Assembly: GCA_030374765.1 (NCBI GenBank)
Contig: JARGXX010000068.1
Coordinates: 1,922,001-1,986,000, forward strand
Source: Agarophyton chilense
Lineage: Eukaryota; Rhodophyta; Florideophyceae; Gracilariales; Gracilariaceae
Direction: 5' to 3'
DNA length: 64,000 bases
Positions 46,874 to 56,766 of the stretch are shown one piece after another; position 1 is the first letter of the stretch, and every line of letters starts with the position of its first letter. A program made the position numbers and the translations under genes. A model generated the notes under the pieces. That model saw nothing but the letters and a program-made list of their open reading frames with translations. It had not been told where the DNA came from and made no database searches.

Positions 46874-48727
46874 ATGACAGATGCTCTTGCCCGCCAGGCA
46901 GACCAAGCGGAACGAATCCATTCCACGCAACAACCACAGACTGCCCGCGAAGCTCTCTACCGAATAACCGCCCTTCTTAGAGCCGTTGCCGCTCCGCATG
47001 CTTTCAATCTTTCCCAACCCCATTTGCCAACTCCATCCACAACCGTGCCTGCCACACAAACGTCATCACGTTCGCCAGCGGCGCTGCACATCGCTGCGGC
47101 CGGAACACCTGCAGTCTCGGAACCATCACCACCTGATAATCAGCCAGACCTACACCCGCTCTCCACGGTATGTTTACCGTATGTTCGAAGGGCGCTCTAT
47201 TCCTCTCTAGAGGTCCTCAAGCAGGCGGCTGAGGCGCGCGAAACATGGGCAAAAGATGCTACGCATCATCTTCGTCGCATTCGTTATGATTCCCTTCTTC
47301 GTCAGAATGCCACTCTTGATGCCCGTCTTTCCTATTCCATTTGTCGTCATCTTGCCCAAACCAATGATCCCTTTGCACCGCCTTACTTCCGCACCCTTAA
47401 TCGTTTGCGGCATCTCGGCGAACATTTGCAAGCAATCACTACCCATGAGGTCACCGACAACAACACAAAGACCCGTCTCACCGTATGCAGCGCTTCGTTT
47501 CTTGCTGATTTTCATTTCAAACACTCTTCCAGATCTCCACCTGAAGTATCAGCAAAGCTCCGTATATTGCTTTCAAACGATCAACAAGTCATTGACGAGA
47601 ATGCCGATTTACATCTTTCTCGATTGGTCACTGCTTCTCGCTTCGATATCCTACAACGTGTATTTGCAAACCTCATGAGAATGGAAAAGCTCAGCGCCCT
47701 TGCAGAGCTTCCTCTTGTCGACGCGCTTCGATGTTTCGAAGAGGACTTGCTTCAAGTGGCATCTATGGAATGTGTAACCGATCCTTTTATGCATCACGGT
47801 CATATTGTGCGCACCGCTCTTGGTTTGCGAATACAGTTTTCTGCATCACATGCCGCTTTTCTCGGCATGGAGCACGTTTTGTCCAAATGCGAAATATCAG
47901 TAACTCGTGGTCAAGTCATCCGGACAGATCCAAATGCGCAATGCAAGTTCATGCATGGGAAGAAAGCGCCTGTATCTGCTCAATATGTTCTGACCCTTAC
48001 CTCTCCGATTCCAGCATTTCTGTCTGTGCTGCACACGCTTCACAGGGTTTCGCTCGATCCAATGCATCTCCATACAAAAGGCCCCAGTTTGGTTTCCGTG
48101 CCTACAGCATCGAATGATGCGTACTGGAAGGGAGACAGCGAGGGTTCTGGGAGACTCTCGTGGCCATCTCTATCTCATCTTGTTATCGCACGCGCCGTCA
48201 AAGAGCAGAAGCTTTCTTCGGCTAAACCAAGTTCATCTAACAATAAGGCTGATCGCATGCTGTCGCCTGCTTTACCTGACGGTAGTTTTCTTCATTTCCA
48301 GCAATATGGCACGAATCCTGCGCCTGCAATGAGGATAAAACGCATTCCACTGCGAACAATGAGCGACATTTTCCCAGTGCTTCAGCTTTTGCGCCAACAA
48401 CTCGTATATAACGAGTTGTTATTAAGTTGTGTTGATGTCAATGCCTCTGTGGAGCAGTCGAAAAAAGATGCCAAAGTGCGAACAGTTGAAATGGTGCCTG
48501 AAGGTTCTCCAGGCTTTATGCATTTCAGCGTCTATGACGAGTCTATCAACAACGTGCTCAGCCTCGTCGTGCATATTACGCGTGGAGGAGCTATTTCGGT
48601 TGCACTCAAGACCGCAAATAGCGGTCCAGCGTGGTGCTCAGACGCAAAAGCTACTAAAATACTGCGAACTTGTAGAAGCATACCTCTCACTTTATACACG
48701 CTGATTTCGATGTCCAAGCGAGGCTGA
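46874..48727 (+). CDS. Probable Mediator complex subunit 1 (MED1-like)
   Basis: 617 residues. No simple enzyme motif is present. A helical block (residues about 255-330) with SRFDILQRVFANLMRMEKLS, then VDALRCFEEDLLQVASME, resembles the MED1 N-terminal domain pattern of a short helix pair with FE-DL. Near residue 505 RIKRIPLRTMSDIFPVLQLL is followed by RQQLVYNELLLSCV, which fits the MED1 motif of a basic-Ile-Pro strand then LR-Q--YN-L--SC. A beta-rich end (NNVLSLVVHITRGGAISVAL) also fits. MED1 is in the Mediator middle module. The call rests on remembered pattern and not on a search; another helical nuclear protein is possible. It is divergent to TFB5, another Pol II factor. Confidence 0.6.
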   Translation: MTDALARQADQAERIHSTQQPQTAREALYRITALLRAVAAPHAFNLSQPHLPTPSTTVPATQTSSRSPAALHIAAAGTPAVSEPSPPDNQPDLHPLSTVCLPYVRRALYSSLEVLKQAAEARETWAKDATHHLRRIRYDSLLRQNATLDARLSYSICRHLAQTNDPFAPPYFRTLNRLRHLGEHLQAITTHEVTDNNTKTRLTVCSASFLADFHFKHSSRSPPEVSAKLRILLSNDQQVIDENADLHLSRLVTASRFDILQRVFANLMRMEKLSALAELPLVDALRCFEEDLLQVASMECVTDPFMHHGHIVRTALGLRIQFSASHAAFLGMEHVLSKCEISVTRGQVIRTDPNAQCKFMHGKKAPVSAQYVLTLTSPIPAFLSVLHTLHRVSLDPMHLHTKGPSLVSVPTASNDAYWKGDSEGSGRLSWPSLSHLVIARAVKEQKLSSAKPSSSNNKADRMLSPALPDGSFLHFQQYGTNPAPAMRIKRIPLRTMSDIFPVLQLLRQQLVYNELLLSCVDVNASVEQSKKDAKVRTVEMVPEGSPGFMHFSVYDESINNVLSLVVHITRGGAISVALKTANSGPAWCSDAKATKILRTCRSIPLTLYTLISMSKRG

Positions 48728-48917
48728 ACGAGGAGATACCCACTTGCACCAGGTGCGGTAGACTTCGCTGAGTGATGCAGTTGGTGAAGAGAGTGGTGTT
48801 TGGTGAAAGAGTATCTCGCAATAAACGCATCCAGAAGCTGTCGAAATCGATCCACTTCATCTCGAGAGAGACTACTCTAACATACAAGTTTATTAACTAG
48901 CTATTTGTCTGCCACAT

Positions 48918-50879
48918 TCATCTTGCTGCTTCCTCCAATTTGAATAGTAGCTCGGTTATTTGCTCCTTGTACATTTGCTTCACATCGGCCAAGTCAGCAT
49001 CGAGCTCTGCTATTCGCTCTTCTCGTTCCCCCAGCAACTCTAGAAGAGCTGAATGTCGCTTTTGCAATTCCGCTAGCTCCTGCTTTAAGCCGGGTGTGTC
49101 GCTGCAATCCTTCTTTAACCGTTCAACTTCAGCTGTGAGCTTCACAACATCTTCGGCAAGTGCCTCAGTAGCAGCCTCTTTCCGCTTTAGTCGTGATTGT
49201 AATGAGACAGCTTCTCCATCCCTTTTTCGAAGCGAGAGCTTCAACTTGTCCATTGCGTACAAGACACCCGGAGAATGTGGCTCTGAAAGGAAATCTGTTG
49301 ATTCTGATTCATCGAAATTGAAGTTCGGCGCTGGTAAATCATCTAGGCTGTTAGATACTTGTATTGGTACGAAACCGTTCATACTTCCAGTGCTATGCCT
49401 AGCATTAGATGTTTGGGAGTCAGACATGCGTTTTGAAGTATTCTGCACCTGAGATTCTAGGTTGCTCAGTTGATCTCTCAGGCTCTCTTCTCGTTTGCTC
49501 ATCGATTCTAAGGCAGTAATATGTGCCACACGATCTCGTGATAGGTCATGCTCTGCAGCCTCTTTCGCTTTGGTCAGTCTTCGTAGTTGCTTCTTGTTTT
49601 CGCCCATTTCACGCTTGTGGTCATCTTGCAGTTTATCAAACTTCTCACTAAGACTGTTCAACTCGGCCACCACCTGCGCTCGTTCTATTTTCGCAGTTCT
49701 CGTGTCGCTCTCAAGGGTAGCTATGCGGCTTTGAAGTTCGCGAACCTGATCGTTTGCAACACGTTCTTGCTTCTTGGATATTTCAAGAGCAGCTTCTGCT
49801 GCTCGAAGTTGTTCAGATTGCGATCGTTCTATTGTTGATATTGTCCGACTTCTCTCAAGGGCTGCTGCTTGTAGTGCCTCAACCTGCTTTACTAGAGGTC
49901 TCGTTGCATTTGGAATGGCGGCCACTAATTCTTCGTTTCTCGCCTTCAACTCTTCAGTCAAATTTCGACTTTCCTCTACTTCGTACCGAAGTTGATCTTC
50001 CCTCTGTCCTGATTCTTGGATAACTTTCCTCAGATGAGTTTGAAGTTCAATCATTGCCTTGTTCATCGTGTCCTCCGTCGCCTTCGCCTTTGCACTTAAA
50101 GCTCCAATCGCTGCCTCATGCTTTTCCTTCAGCTCACTGGCCTGCGCTTGGATCGCAGTGGCATGGTTCCTTCTCAATGCTTCCAGCTCAGCTCTCATGG
50201 CATCAAGCGCAGCAGAATTCGAAGTGCTTGTACGAGCATCATTTTCCACCCGAGCTCGGAGTTTCGCTTCGTTCGCCGCTACGGAGGCCCTCAGCTCCTC
50301 GATGTGCGCATCTTTTTCTTTAACATCCCTCTTTAGAGCCCGCGCTGCTGCTTCTTTTTCCGCCACTCGAATCGACAGTTTTTCGCCTTCAGCAAGTATG
50401 GCTTTTATCTGGAGTTCTTTGGCCTGAAGCTCATTTCCATGTGACTCTTTCTGATCAGCTGACCGACGCATGTTGTCGCGTTCTCGTGTGACAACATATA
50501 ACTTCCTCTCAGCAGCTGCAGCTCTTTGCAGAGCTTCAGAGAGCTGGTTGCGTAAATCTTCAACGGCTTTGGATTCTTTTCCAGAATGTTCTTCCGTTGA
50601 AACGTTTGTTTCGTCTCTTCCAATTTCGTCCGCATCTTCTGACAGCAGTGTTTTGTTTTCTTCTGGTTGCGCTTGGTCTATTACTCCTTTGGAAACTACA
50701 GTTCGGGGATCATTTTGCACCCGAGACGGCAAGATATCGGCAACATCTTCCCATGAATCTTCTTCACCGGCCCATGATGTCCAGCCCACCCCCCCTCGCT
50801 CATTCGTTTTCGAACTGTCATCGACGTCAAGCTTCTTCATTGTTTCGGACGCCCCTTTCAGAAAAGAAGAAAGATCCAT
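48918..50879 (-). CDS. TMF-family golgin (TATA element modulatory factor / ARA160-like)
   Basis: 653 residues from the ATG at 50879 (MDLSSFLKGASETMKKLD). Short WTSWAGEEDSWEDV motifs follow near 40-55. Residues about 115-470 are a long coiled coil rich in Glu, Lys, Ala and Leu. The C-terminal 120 residues carry the TMF domain: LYAMDKLKLSLRKRDGEAVS, LAEDVVKLTAEVERLKKD, ALLELLGEREERIAELDADL and DVKQMYKEQITELLFKLEE. In animals and plants (TMF, AtTMF/GC5) this domain binds Rab6/RabH at the Golgi and tethers vesicles. It converges on the MED1-like gene with 190 bases between stops. Confidence 0.88.
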   Translation of the reverse strand: MDLSSFLKGASETMKKLDVDDSSKTNERGGVGWTSWAGEEDSWEDVADILPSRVQNDPRTVVSKGVIDQAQPEENKTLLSEDADEIGRDETNVSTEEHSGKESKAVEDLRNQLSEALQRAAAAERKLYVVTRERDNMRRSADQKESHGNELQAKELQIKAILAEGEKLSIRVAEKEAAARALKRDVKEKDAHIEELRASVAANEAKLRARVENDARTSTSNSAALDAMRAELEALRRNHATAIQAQASELKEKHEAAIGALSAKAKATEDTMNKAMIELQTHLRKVIQESGQREDQLRYEVEESRNLTEELKARNEELVAAIPNATRPLVKQVEALQAAALERSRTISTIERSQSEQLRAAEAALEISKKQERVANDQVRELQSRIATLESDTRTAKIERAQVVAELNSLSEKFDKLQDDHKREMGENKKQLRRLTKAKEAAEHDLSRDRVAHITALESMSKREESLRDQLSNLESQVQNTSKRMSDSQTSNARHSTGSMNGFVPIQVSNSLDDLPAPNFNFDESESTDFLSEPHSPGVLYAMDKLKLSLRKRDGEAVSLQSRLKRKEAATEALAEDVVKLTAEVERLKKDCSDTPGLKQELAELQKRHSALLELLGEREERIAELDADLADVKQMYKEQITELLFKLEEAAR

Positions 50880-51376
50880 TTTGATAAGCTGGAGGGGGGC
50901 CACGCATGACAAGCCACCAAGATACTACTTGCTTTTCAAGTCCAAAGTAGGGGCTCACGTGAAAGCATCAATAAAGCATATGTGGAAAAGACGGTCAGCA
51001 AAAACTTGGCGTTGGGGACTCTCCGAACTGAAAATGAATTAGTGCCCAGTATGAGTGTCAGGCATGTCATGGTTTTTTTTAAAGCCCCAGTCCAAAATAC
51101 AAAAATGCAAATACAGAGGACGTATGCAATCTGTGCAACTGGGCACACGCGACTGGTGTTGAGGAAGTCCGGTGTGCGTCATGTCTGGAAGACCAGTGTT
51201 GCGAAAAGCTTTATAAACACTTCTTCTCGAAACGACTGGAAGAGTCCTTCAGTCTTTCGGTGTGCGTCATGTCTGGAAGACCAGTGTTGCGAAAAGCTTT
51301 ATAAACACTTCTTCTCGAAACGACTGGAAGAGTCCTTCAGTCTTTCTCGACAGCATCTGAACTGTATCGACGGAAT
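50880..51376. promoter_or_regulatory. Divergent promoter region of TMF and TFIIIC genes
   Basis: 497 bases between opposing starts. It holds the 88-bp duplication (51171-51346). Each copy has a TATAAA, at 51212-51217 and 51300-51305, the second 72 bases before the TFIIIC ATG. An open frame through this DNA (50982-51449) reads the duplication as a protein repeat and is judged a chance ORF. Confidence 0.6.
51171..51346. repeat. Perfect 88-bp tandem duplication
   Basis: Copy 1 (51171-51258) and copy 2 (51259-51346) both begin ggtgtgcgtcatgtctgg and end agtcctt...ctttc, with no difference that I can see. Exact identity suggests a recent event or gene conversion. Confidence 0.93.
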
Positions 51377-51731
51377 ATGGTGTCCAGACGAAAGAGCGGA
51401 GCTACGAAAAGGAAAGTTCGTGTTTTGCTTCAGGTCCCTGAAAATATAGCAAAGCTGCTCAATGATTCAGATGGAACGACGAAGATTCAGGTAAGTCAAG
51501 AGTGTTATACAAACCATGGAAGCTTCGATATTCTAATTCACTTTCTATAAAACTCTCTTTTACTAGTTTGAAAGCATTGACCCACCAATTCTCACGGTGG
51601 GGGACAAACGTCTCATAGGTCGTTACGAAGACGTAATTGGCACTGATATGGTTTTCGACCCGTCAAAGAGTGAAAATGCTGGATATATTGGCGCATGTAC
51701 AAAGAGACTGATTTGTACGGAGAAGAAGTGA
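51377..51731 (+). CDS. TFIIIC triple-barrel subunit (GTF3C6 / Sfc7-like), two exons
   Basis: Exon 1 is 51377-51490 (38 codons), then a 76-nt intron (51491-51566, GTAAGT donor, TTTTACTAG acceptor) and exon 2 51567-51731. The spliced product has 92 residues. The line across and after the junction, PPILTVGDKRLIGRYEDVIG, then TDMVFD, matches the TFIIIC subunit 6 domain (human ERPILQV---FAGEYEDTLGTCVIFEE), and it ends LICTEKK as human ends LLTEKK-like. The subunit belongs to the tau-A part of TFIIIC that binds the A box of tRNA genes. Neither exon alone makes a sensible protein. Confidence 0.82.
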
Positions 51732-52539
51732 AACAATATCAGTTTAAATTTCACAAATGAAGAGCCTGAAAGACCACGGAAATTGGCCACACCGCGCAAA
51801 TGATGAAGACTTGTTGTTGTTGCTGCACAACATATCCATTGGGTATCATCCGAGTTGAATATTAATGATTGTTTTTACGAAACCTCCATATGGTCTGGAA
51901 GCAGGTGCGTGCTCTTGTTTTCGTATCGTTTGATCAAAGGGTTGACGACGCTCGGTATCGTTTCGGACGTTTCATCACAAATATCATTAACGCCAGCCAA
52001 TAGACATCACATCAATACCGTTCAAGAAAACCCGGGAAGTGGGACATCACAATCACATCCAAATCACATCCAAATCACATCCAAATCACATGCGCCTTAT
52101 CTTTCCAGCAGAGCGTCATCATTGAAGGGGTGTGATTGATATAGATGTGCAATTCTGGAATCTCCAATATCGAATATCGCCTTGAGAAATCATTCGCAGG
52201 TTGGTCACGGACTGTCACTTCGTCGTAATCCTGTAGCAGCGCTCGAGTCCCCATCGGTTTCAGAAGTTCTAGGTGAGTTGCTATGCGTACATACTTTGAG
52301 AAGCTCAACAAGAGAACTTCTCAGAACGTTGATAGGCAGCCTTTGACTTTTCAATCTATCTGTTGTTTAATGAGCCTATTTAAAGAAATACGGCCAGGTG
52401 TGAGAGGCGCATCTTGCTATGGTACACCGAAAGTTAAGGAAGCTGCAATCCTTCAGTTCGCTGTTTCGCTCTGAGCAATCGCGAGCTATCTTGTGTGCCA
52501 AAGGGTGACTGACAGCTTCGCTCCAAAATCTTATGCTTC
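51732..52539. other. Spacer between TFIIIC and Aurora kinase genes
   Basis: About 0.8 kb between converging genes. The only structure seen is the 11-bp tandem repeat at 52051-52091. No gene is supported. Confidence 0.5.
52051..52091. repeat. 11-bp tandem repeat, about 3.7 copies
   Basis: The unit aatcacatcca repeats exactly at 52051, 52062 and 52073, with a partial fourth copy. Confidence 0.9.
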
Positions 52540-53580
52540 TCAAGATGAGAGTCTCTGAAGGCGCGCAAGAGTATCTGCAGCATTTGTCACAATCCAAGGA
52601 TGCTGTAAAACATGCTTTAGCGGAAGTCTCCTACCAGGTTCTCTAACTAGCAAACGACCGATGAGATCCTGCGCCATATCGCTCATGGCGTGAGCGGGGA
52701 TTTTGTAATCAATCTTGACGATGCGGCGTTGAGTCTCTTCCTTATCACCTGCATCGAATGGGGCCCTGCCAAGAATAAACTCATAAACGAGCACCCCCAA
52801 GGCCCATTGGTCAACCGCATGGTCATGCGAGCGACTCAGAATCATCTCAGGTGGTATGTAGTCCAGGGTTCCGCACATGGTGACTCGGCGATCACTCGGG
52901 GCGTGCACGCTCCATCCGAAGTCCGCAATCTTGATCTCACCATTTATGCCGAGCAAGATGTTCTCCGGTTTGATGTCACGGTGAATGACATGTTTCGAGT
53001 GGCAGTAATCTAGCGCATGTGCAACACATGCTGCGTATGAGGCAGCTCGTCGCTCGTCGAAGTTTCGGTACCGCAGATGCTTGTAGAGTTCTCCTTTAGC
53101 GGCATACTCGAGGATCAGGAAGACTCGGTTATCATCGTAAAAGTAACCGAACAAACGGAGGATGTTAGGGTGTCGCAAATGGGACTGAATTTCTATCTCT
53201 CTCCGCAACTGATGCTCGACTTTGCTTTTGAGCAATTGCTCCTTAAAGAGGACCTTGAGAGCAACGATGTACTTGGAGCGCTTCTCGCGAGCGAGGTACA
53301 CACTGCCGTACTTGCCCTTTCCTAGTGGCTTTCCTATCTGGAAGTCACTGAGCTGCCAAGCGCGGGGCGGGTCTGCATATGAGGGACCGCCACCCATGGG
53401 GTAGCCATGCAAAGAGGAGCGCGGTATGGAGGAGTTTTCCAAAGGGAGAAAGTTAGATGTGGACACTGAGTTGTTGAAGGGCTTGGTGGAGACGTAGATG
53501 GGAGCGGCGCGGGGATAGTTAGGAAGAGCGTTCTCTTTCCCTGGGGCGGGGGGGTCGCGGGCAGTAAGTTGAAGCGGCAT
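52540..53580 (-). CDS. Aurora-type Ser/Thr protein kinase
   Basis: 346 residues from the ATG at 53580. An unstructured N-terminus of 75 residues includes PGKENALP, a KEN-type destruction motif at 15-17. The kinase domain has [15 protein letters not shown] (glycine loop), Lys109 in [22 protein letters not shown] (200-210), [10 protein letters not shown] (220-229) and the Aurora activation loop [16 protein letters not shown] with Thr234 as the phosphorylation site. [10 protein letters not shown] and [11 protein letters not shown] single out the Aurora family from Plk or AGC kinases. Auroras run spindle assembly, chromosome attachment and cytokinesis. As with plants, assignment to A or B type is not possible here. 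Confidence 0.96.
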   Translation of the reverse strand: MPLQLTARDPPAPGKENALPNYPRAAPIYVSTKPFNNSVSTSNFLPLENSSIPRSSLHGYPMGGGPSYADPPRAWQLSDFQIGKPLGKGKYGSVYLAREKRSKYIVALKVLFKEQLLKSKVEHQLRREIEIQSHLRHPNILRLFGYFYDDNRVFLILEYAAKGELYKHLRYRNFDERRAASYAACVAHALDYCHSKHVIHRDIKPENILLGINGEIKIADFGWSVHAPSDRRVTMCGTLDYIPPEMILSRSHDHAVDQWALGVLVYEFILGRAPFDAGDKEETQRRIVKIDYKIPAHAMSDMAQDLIGRLLVREPGRRLPLKHVLQHPWIVTNAADTLARLQRLSS

Positions 53581-53969
53581 GGTAGGGAGATCTCGCCACT
53601 GGAAGCTGATGGGGATGGGGTTTGGGAATGGGATCGCCAGAAGGTTGTGTAGATGCGATGGCACCCGCAGGCGAGTCGGCTGCGGTACATAAATGGGCTA
53701 AATGAGATGCGAAGAAGACGCGTGGGCAATAGTCGAGCAACACGAGCATGAACGGATACGAGCGTGGCGGATGTGGGCGCGCGTAACGGTAGCGTGGCGC
53801 GCACGCGCCGTAACGGCGCGTCAACGCTTGCCAATCGCACCGTTTCGTTTGAAACGGATGTCCCAAATTCCAAGCACCCATTTAAATCGCGGTCACTTGT
53901 CACTGACCGGTCGTCTGCTTCCCCACTCGCGACCATCCGCGACCATCCGCATCGCTTTGCTCAGCCCTA
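53581..53969. other. Spacer between Aurora and EXO84 genes
   Basis: 389 bases, both neighbours on the minus strand. An open frame overlaps the Aurora N-terminus in another register, with no motif. Expected content is the Aurora promoter and 5' UTR plus the EXO84 3' UTR. Confidence 0.45.
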
Positions 53970-56021
53970 CTAGCGATCTGCGCGTGCCCGTTGTTGAGCT
54001 AGGAAGACCTTTGCCTGTAGCTTTAGCGTACGTTCATCTTCGTCTTCGTCGAGGTCGTCCTCGTCCTTCTTATCTTCATCCACGGCCGCGTACCTCGCCG
54101 GGGTTGTCCTATCCCGACGAGGACCTTTTCCCCTCCTAGCCTCGCCCTGTTCCCCAGTCTCCCTTCGAGCAGCAGCAGCCCGCTCTGAGCTTGCCCGTTT
54201 CAATTCCCTGCTTAGCGTGTCAATGGCCCCCATGTCGCGAGACTGCAGAGCGTGTGCTGCGCGTTCGATCACTTCCAACCGAGCCTCTCTGGGCCCCATT
54301 CGCAATAGCGCTTTTCCAACCATGTTCATCGTCTCGATCAGCCCCTCCTGTGCATCACGCATGCTAAGGCTTGTCTCTTCCTTCACACTCTTTGCGCACA
54401 TTTCCACTAGTGTCGCGCAATAAGTCACTGCAGGTCGCACAAGCATGCGCCCTACAACTGCCTCTTTGTTGCTCTCGATATTTAGCACGCCGCCAAGGCA
54501 TCGACTTATCATACTCAGCTCGTCGCACATCGCTGTCCCAGACTGATACGGTCCCTCTCGCCAATTGGATGGAATCGCGCACGCGAGTGTCTTCGCTCTC
54601 TCCAAGAGCTGACGTTCCGCTTCCTTCATTGGTACGTGCAAGTCTCTGCGCAACAATGTATTAACCCGAGTTTGATACACCGACAGCAAACTAGTTTCAC
54701 TCGTTTTCAGCGAATGGTTTGTCAATTCGCGTCCCCCTTGCGCTGCTTCAATTGCGCTCAGAATCGTAATTGGCTCCACCTTGGACACCTTGGCCACAAC
54801 TGATCTTACAAATTCCTCATACACCTTATCGGACTGCTCCATGAGCCAGAGCAAGAACGCAGATGAGTCGTGATCGTCGGCAAATGACAATGCAGCATAC
54901 GTCTTGTGCGCCCGTCGGAACAAAGTCAAAGTCCTGTTGAGGATACCGTTCAAGTAGCGCGATGCTGCTTCATGTGAGTGCATCGAAGCGTGTCGTAATT
55001 CCGTGAAAAGCTCTCGCTTCATATCCTCCAGCACAATACATCTCGCCTGATGCCCCGCGTCAAGAGTCCTCAACAGCTTTCCATAAGCTTCCGCCGCTTG
55101 GAGCGAGCTAGAGCAAAGCGACGCTAATTCTGATACAAGCTGATGCCGTAGGTAGAGAAATTTTGTACGAGCGCGAGATGACATCCTTGACTTGACTTCA
55201 CTCAGTCCTTCAATTGCAATCACGCAGTCTTCGTACCTCTTTTCGATCATACACCCCTCCAGGTCCCATAGTCGTTCTGTGAGTTGCATCTCTGCCAAAC
55301 AGCGATCCCCTTCTTTGTCGACATCATCATCAATCTTGTAGTCTAACAAGCCCTCAAAGCATGCATGTCGCGCATGCAGAAGCGTGTCTGCAAACTTCGT
55401 CGCATCTTGAACCTCATCTTGCACTTCTTTTAGAACGTTGCTAAGTTGCCCAATCTGCGCGGTGACAATAAGGGCAAGCTGTTGAGCTGCCCTGACATCA
55501 TCATTCTTGACAGCCGCCTCTGACAAGCTGACCGCTTTCAGGATATCTCGCTCGTGAATGCTTTGAAAGTCCGCGTCTGGATCATATGAGCGCTTCCACA
55601 ACGAGCTGCGCTTTCTTAGAGTACTTGCAGAGCTGTACGAAGCTGGCTGACTAGTTATCTCAACATTGGACTTTGTGCTTCCATCCTCTTTGCGTGGGCG
55701 ATCGTCAATATCGCTTCGTGAAAGAGCAACAGGAACGTCATCGTTGAGAAATGGGTCGCGCGATGCATGGGTAGAAGGAAGTGATGAGAACGAGTCGTCG
55801 TTTTGCTTGATAGGTGGTGATGGCAACGGAAGTCGGTGTGGAGTTTCATCCTCTTTGGATTTCCGGCGTGGAAAAATGTGGAATGGTTTCTGTAGAAGAT
55901 CAATTGAAAGATTGCGAAATACGCCAGCTTGATGGTGCTCATTTGTGGGTTCTTCGAGAAGGACCCGTCGTCTCCGACGAGACCAAATGCGGTCGCGTAC
56001 ACCCCGAAGAACTGAAGGCAT
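53970..56021 (-). CDS. Exocyst subunit EXO84-like
   Basis: 683 residues. The first 150 are polar with Arg-rich and Ser/Pro-rich stretches. A helical Vps51/EXO84-type segment follows (about 150-240, with SIHERDILKAVSLSEAA and LSNVLKEVQDEVQDATKF). The cullin-repeat-like body starts near 245: ERLWDLEGCMIEKRYEDCVI, AIEGLSEVKS, TKFLYLRHQLVSELASLC, as in plant EXO84 where a helix pair carries 'leading to wall-type' E-A-R contacts. An acidic/basic charged tail (DEDKKDEDDLDEDEDERTLK) closes it. EXO84 is part of the octameric exocyst that tethers secretory vesicles to the plasma membrane. I see no clear PH domain. Family assignment is by pattern; another CATCHR tether subunit is the alternative. Confidence 0.65.
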   Translation of the reverse strand: MPSVLRGVRDRIWSRRRRRVLLEEPTNEHHQAGVFRNLSIDLLQKPFHIFPRRKSKEDETPHRLPLPSPPIKQNDDSFSSLPSTHASRDPFLNDDVPVALSRSDIDDRPRKEDGSTKSNVEITSQPASYSSASTLRKRSSLWKRSYDPDADFQSIHERDILKAVSLSEAAVKNDDVRAAQQLALIVTAQIGQLSNVLKEVQDEVQDATKFADTLLHARHACFEGLLDYKIDDDVDKEGDRCLAEMQLTERLWDLEGCMIEKRYEDCVIAIEGLSEVKSRMSSRARTKFLYLRHQLVSELASLCSSSLQAAEAYGKLLRTLDAGHQARCIVLEDMKRELFTELRHASMHSHEAASRYLNGILNRTLTLFRRAHKTYAALSFADDHDSSAFLLWLMEQSDKVYEEFVRSVVAKVSKVEPITILSAIEAAQGGRELTNHSLKTSETSLLSVYQTRVNTLLRRDLHVPMKEAERQLLERAKTLACAIPSNWREGPYQSGTAMCDELSMISRCLGGVLNIESNKEAVVGRMLVRPAVTYCATLVEMCAKSVKEETSLSMRDAQEGLIETMNMVGKALLRMGPREARLEVIERAAHALQSRDMGAIDTLSRELKRASSERAAAARRETGEQGEARRGKGPRRDRTTPARYAAVDEDKKDEDDLDEDEDERTLKLQAKVFLAQQRARADR

Positions 56022-56766
56022 GATGAAGTAGAATTGTGAAGACGTCGCACAAACTAAGTAGCGATTTCGCCCGCAAGATATGAAATTCTAGTTGTACAGT
56101 ATACAACATGTAAGCATCCGCACAACGACTGTTCCTTGTGAGACCAGCGTCGCAAACGCGTTCGCACCGAGTTCGATTAGGCACCAGCGGGCGTGTGCGC
56201 AGGCACGGTGAATACCTGGTTTGGTACGAGAGCGAATGGGATCCCATGCAAAAGCAGATTGCGATATGGATGCACCTTGATGTTCATGCGCGCCAATTTT
56301 TTGCCAAGATATGCAGTGTGCCATACACATGACACACGTTTGAAAGTTTTGGTTTCCCAGCCTATTTTTGGCTCATACAACCGTTGCCGGCCATCGGTGC
56401 ATGTTGTTATTCTTGGCGGAGCTCGACAGCTTCCTTGCACAGACATCGTAGCCCTTCCGAGCTGCCCTTCACTGCTGCCCCTGTCAGGAGGGCGATCTGG
56501 CACAATCCAAAGGGACAACGATGTAACCTTCGGATTACTTCATGGCACCTTTCCTATTCAGAAATCTGGCTGATGATTCAGATCCCAGAAACAGGTTCGT
56601 CTAGTTGGCGATATGATGTGTCCATCACACCGGTACACACGGCCAAATTGTTCACTAGCGGAAAGAGAATATGATCTCGGATGGTTTACGTAGTCTGTAT
56701 ACCATGGGCAGCGCCCATGTCAGGTAATTCCTCTTCCCTTTCATAGCCCAATCAGTGGGTTAGTTT
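56022..56766. other. Spacer between EXO84 and DHAD genes
   Basis: 745 bases, both neighbours on the minus strand. A minus ATG frame at 56177-56446 (89 codons, with LGKKLARMNIKVHPYRNLLL) has fair composition but no known motif. No confident gene. Confidence 0.4.

Noticed and set aside
50982-51449. 155-codon ORF with an internal protein repeat
   Set aside because: The repeat only reflects the 88-bp DNA duplication in the promoter, and the ORF overlaps the better-supported spliced TFIIIC gene in another frame.
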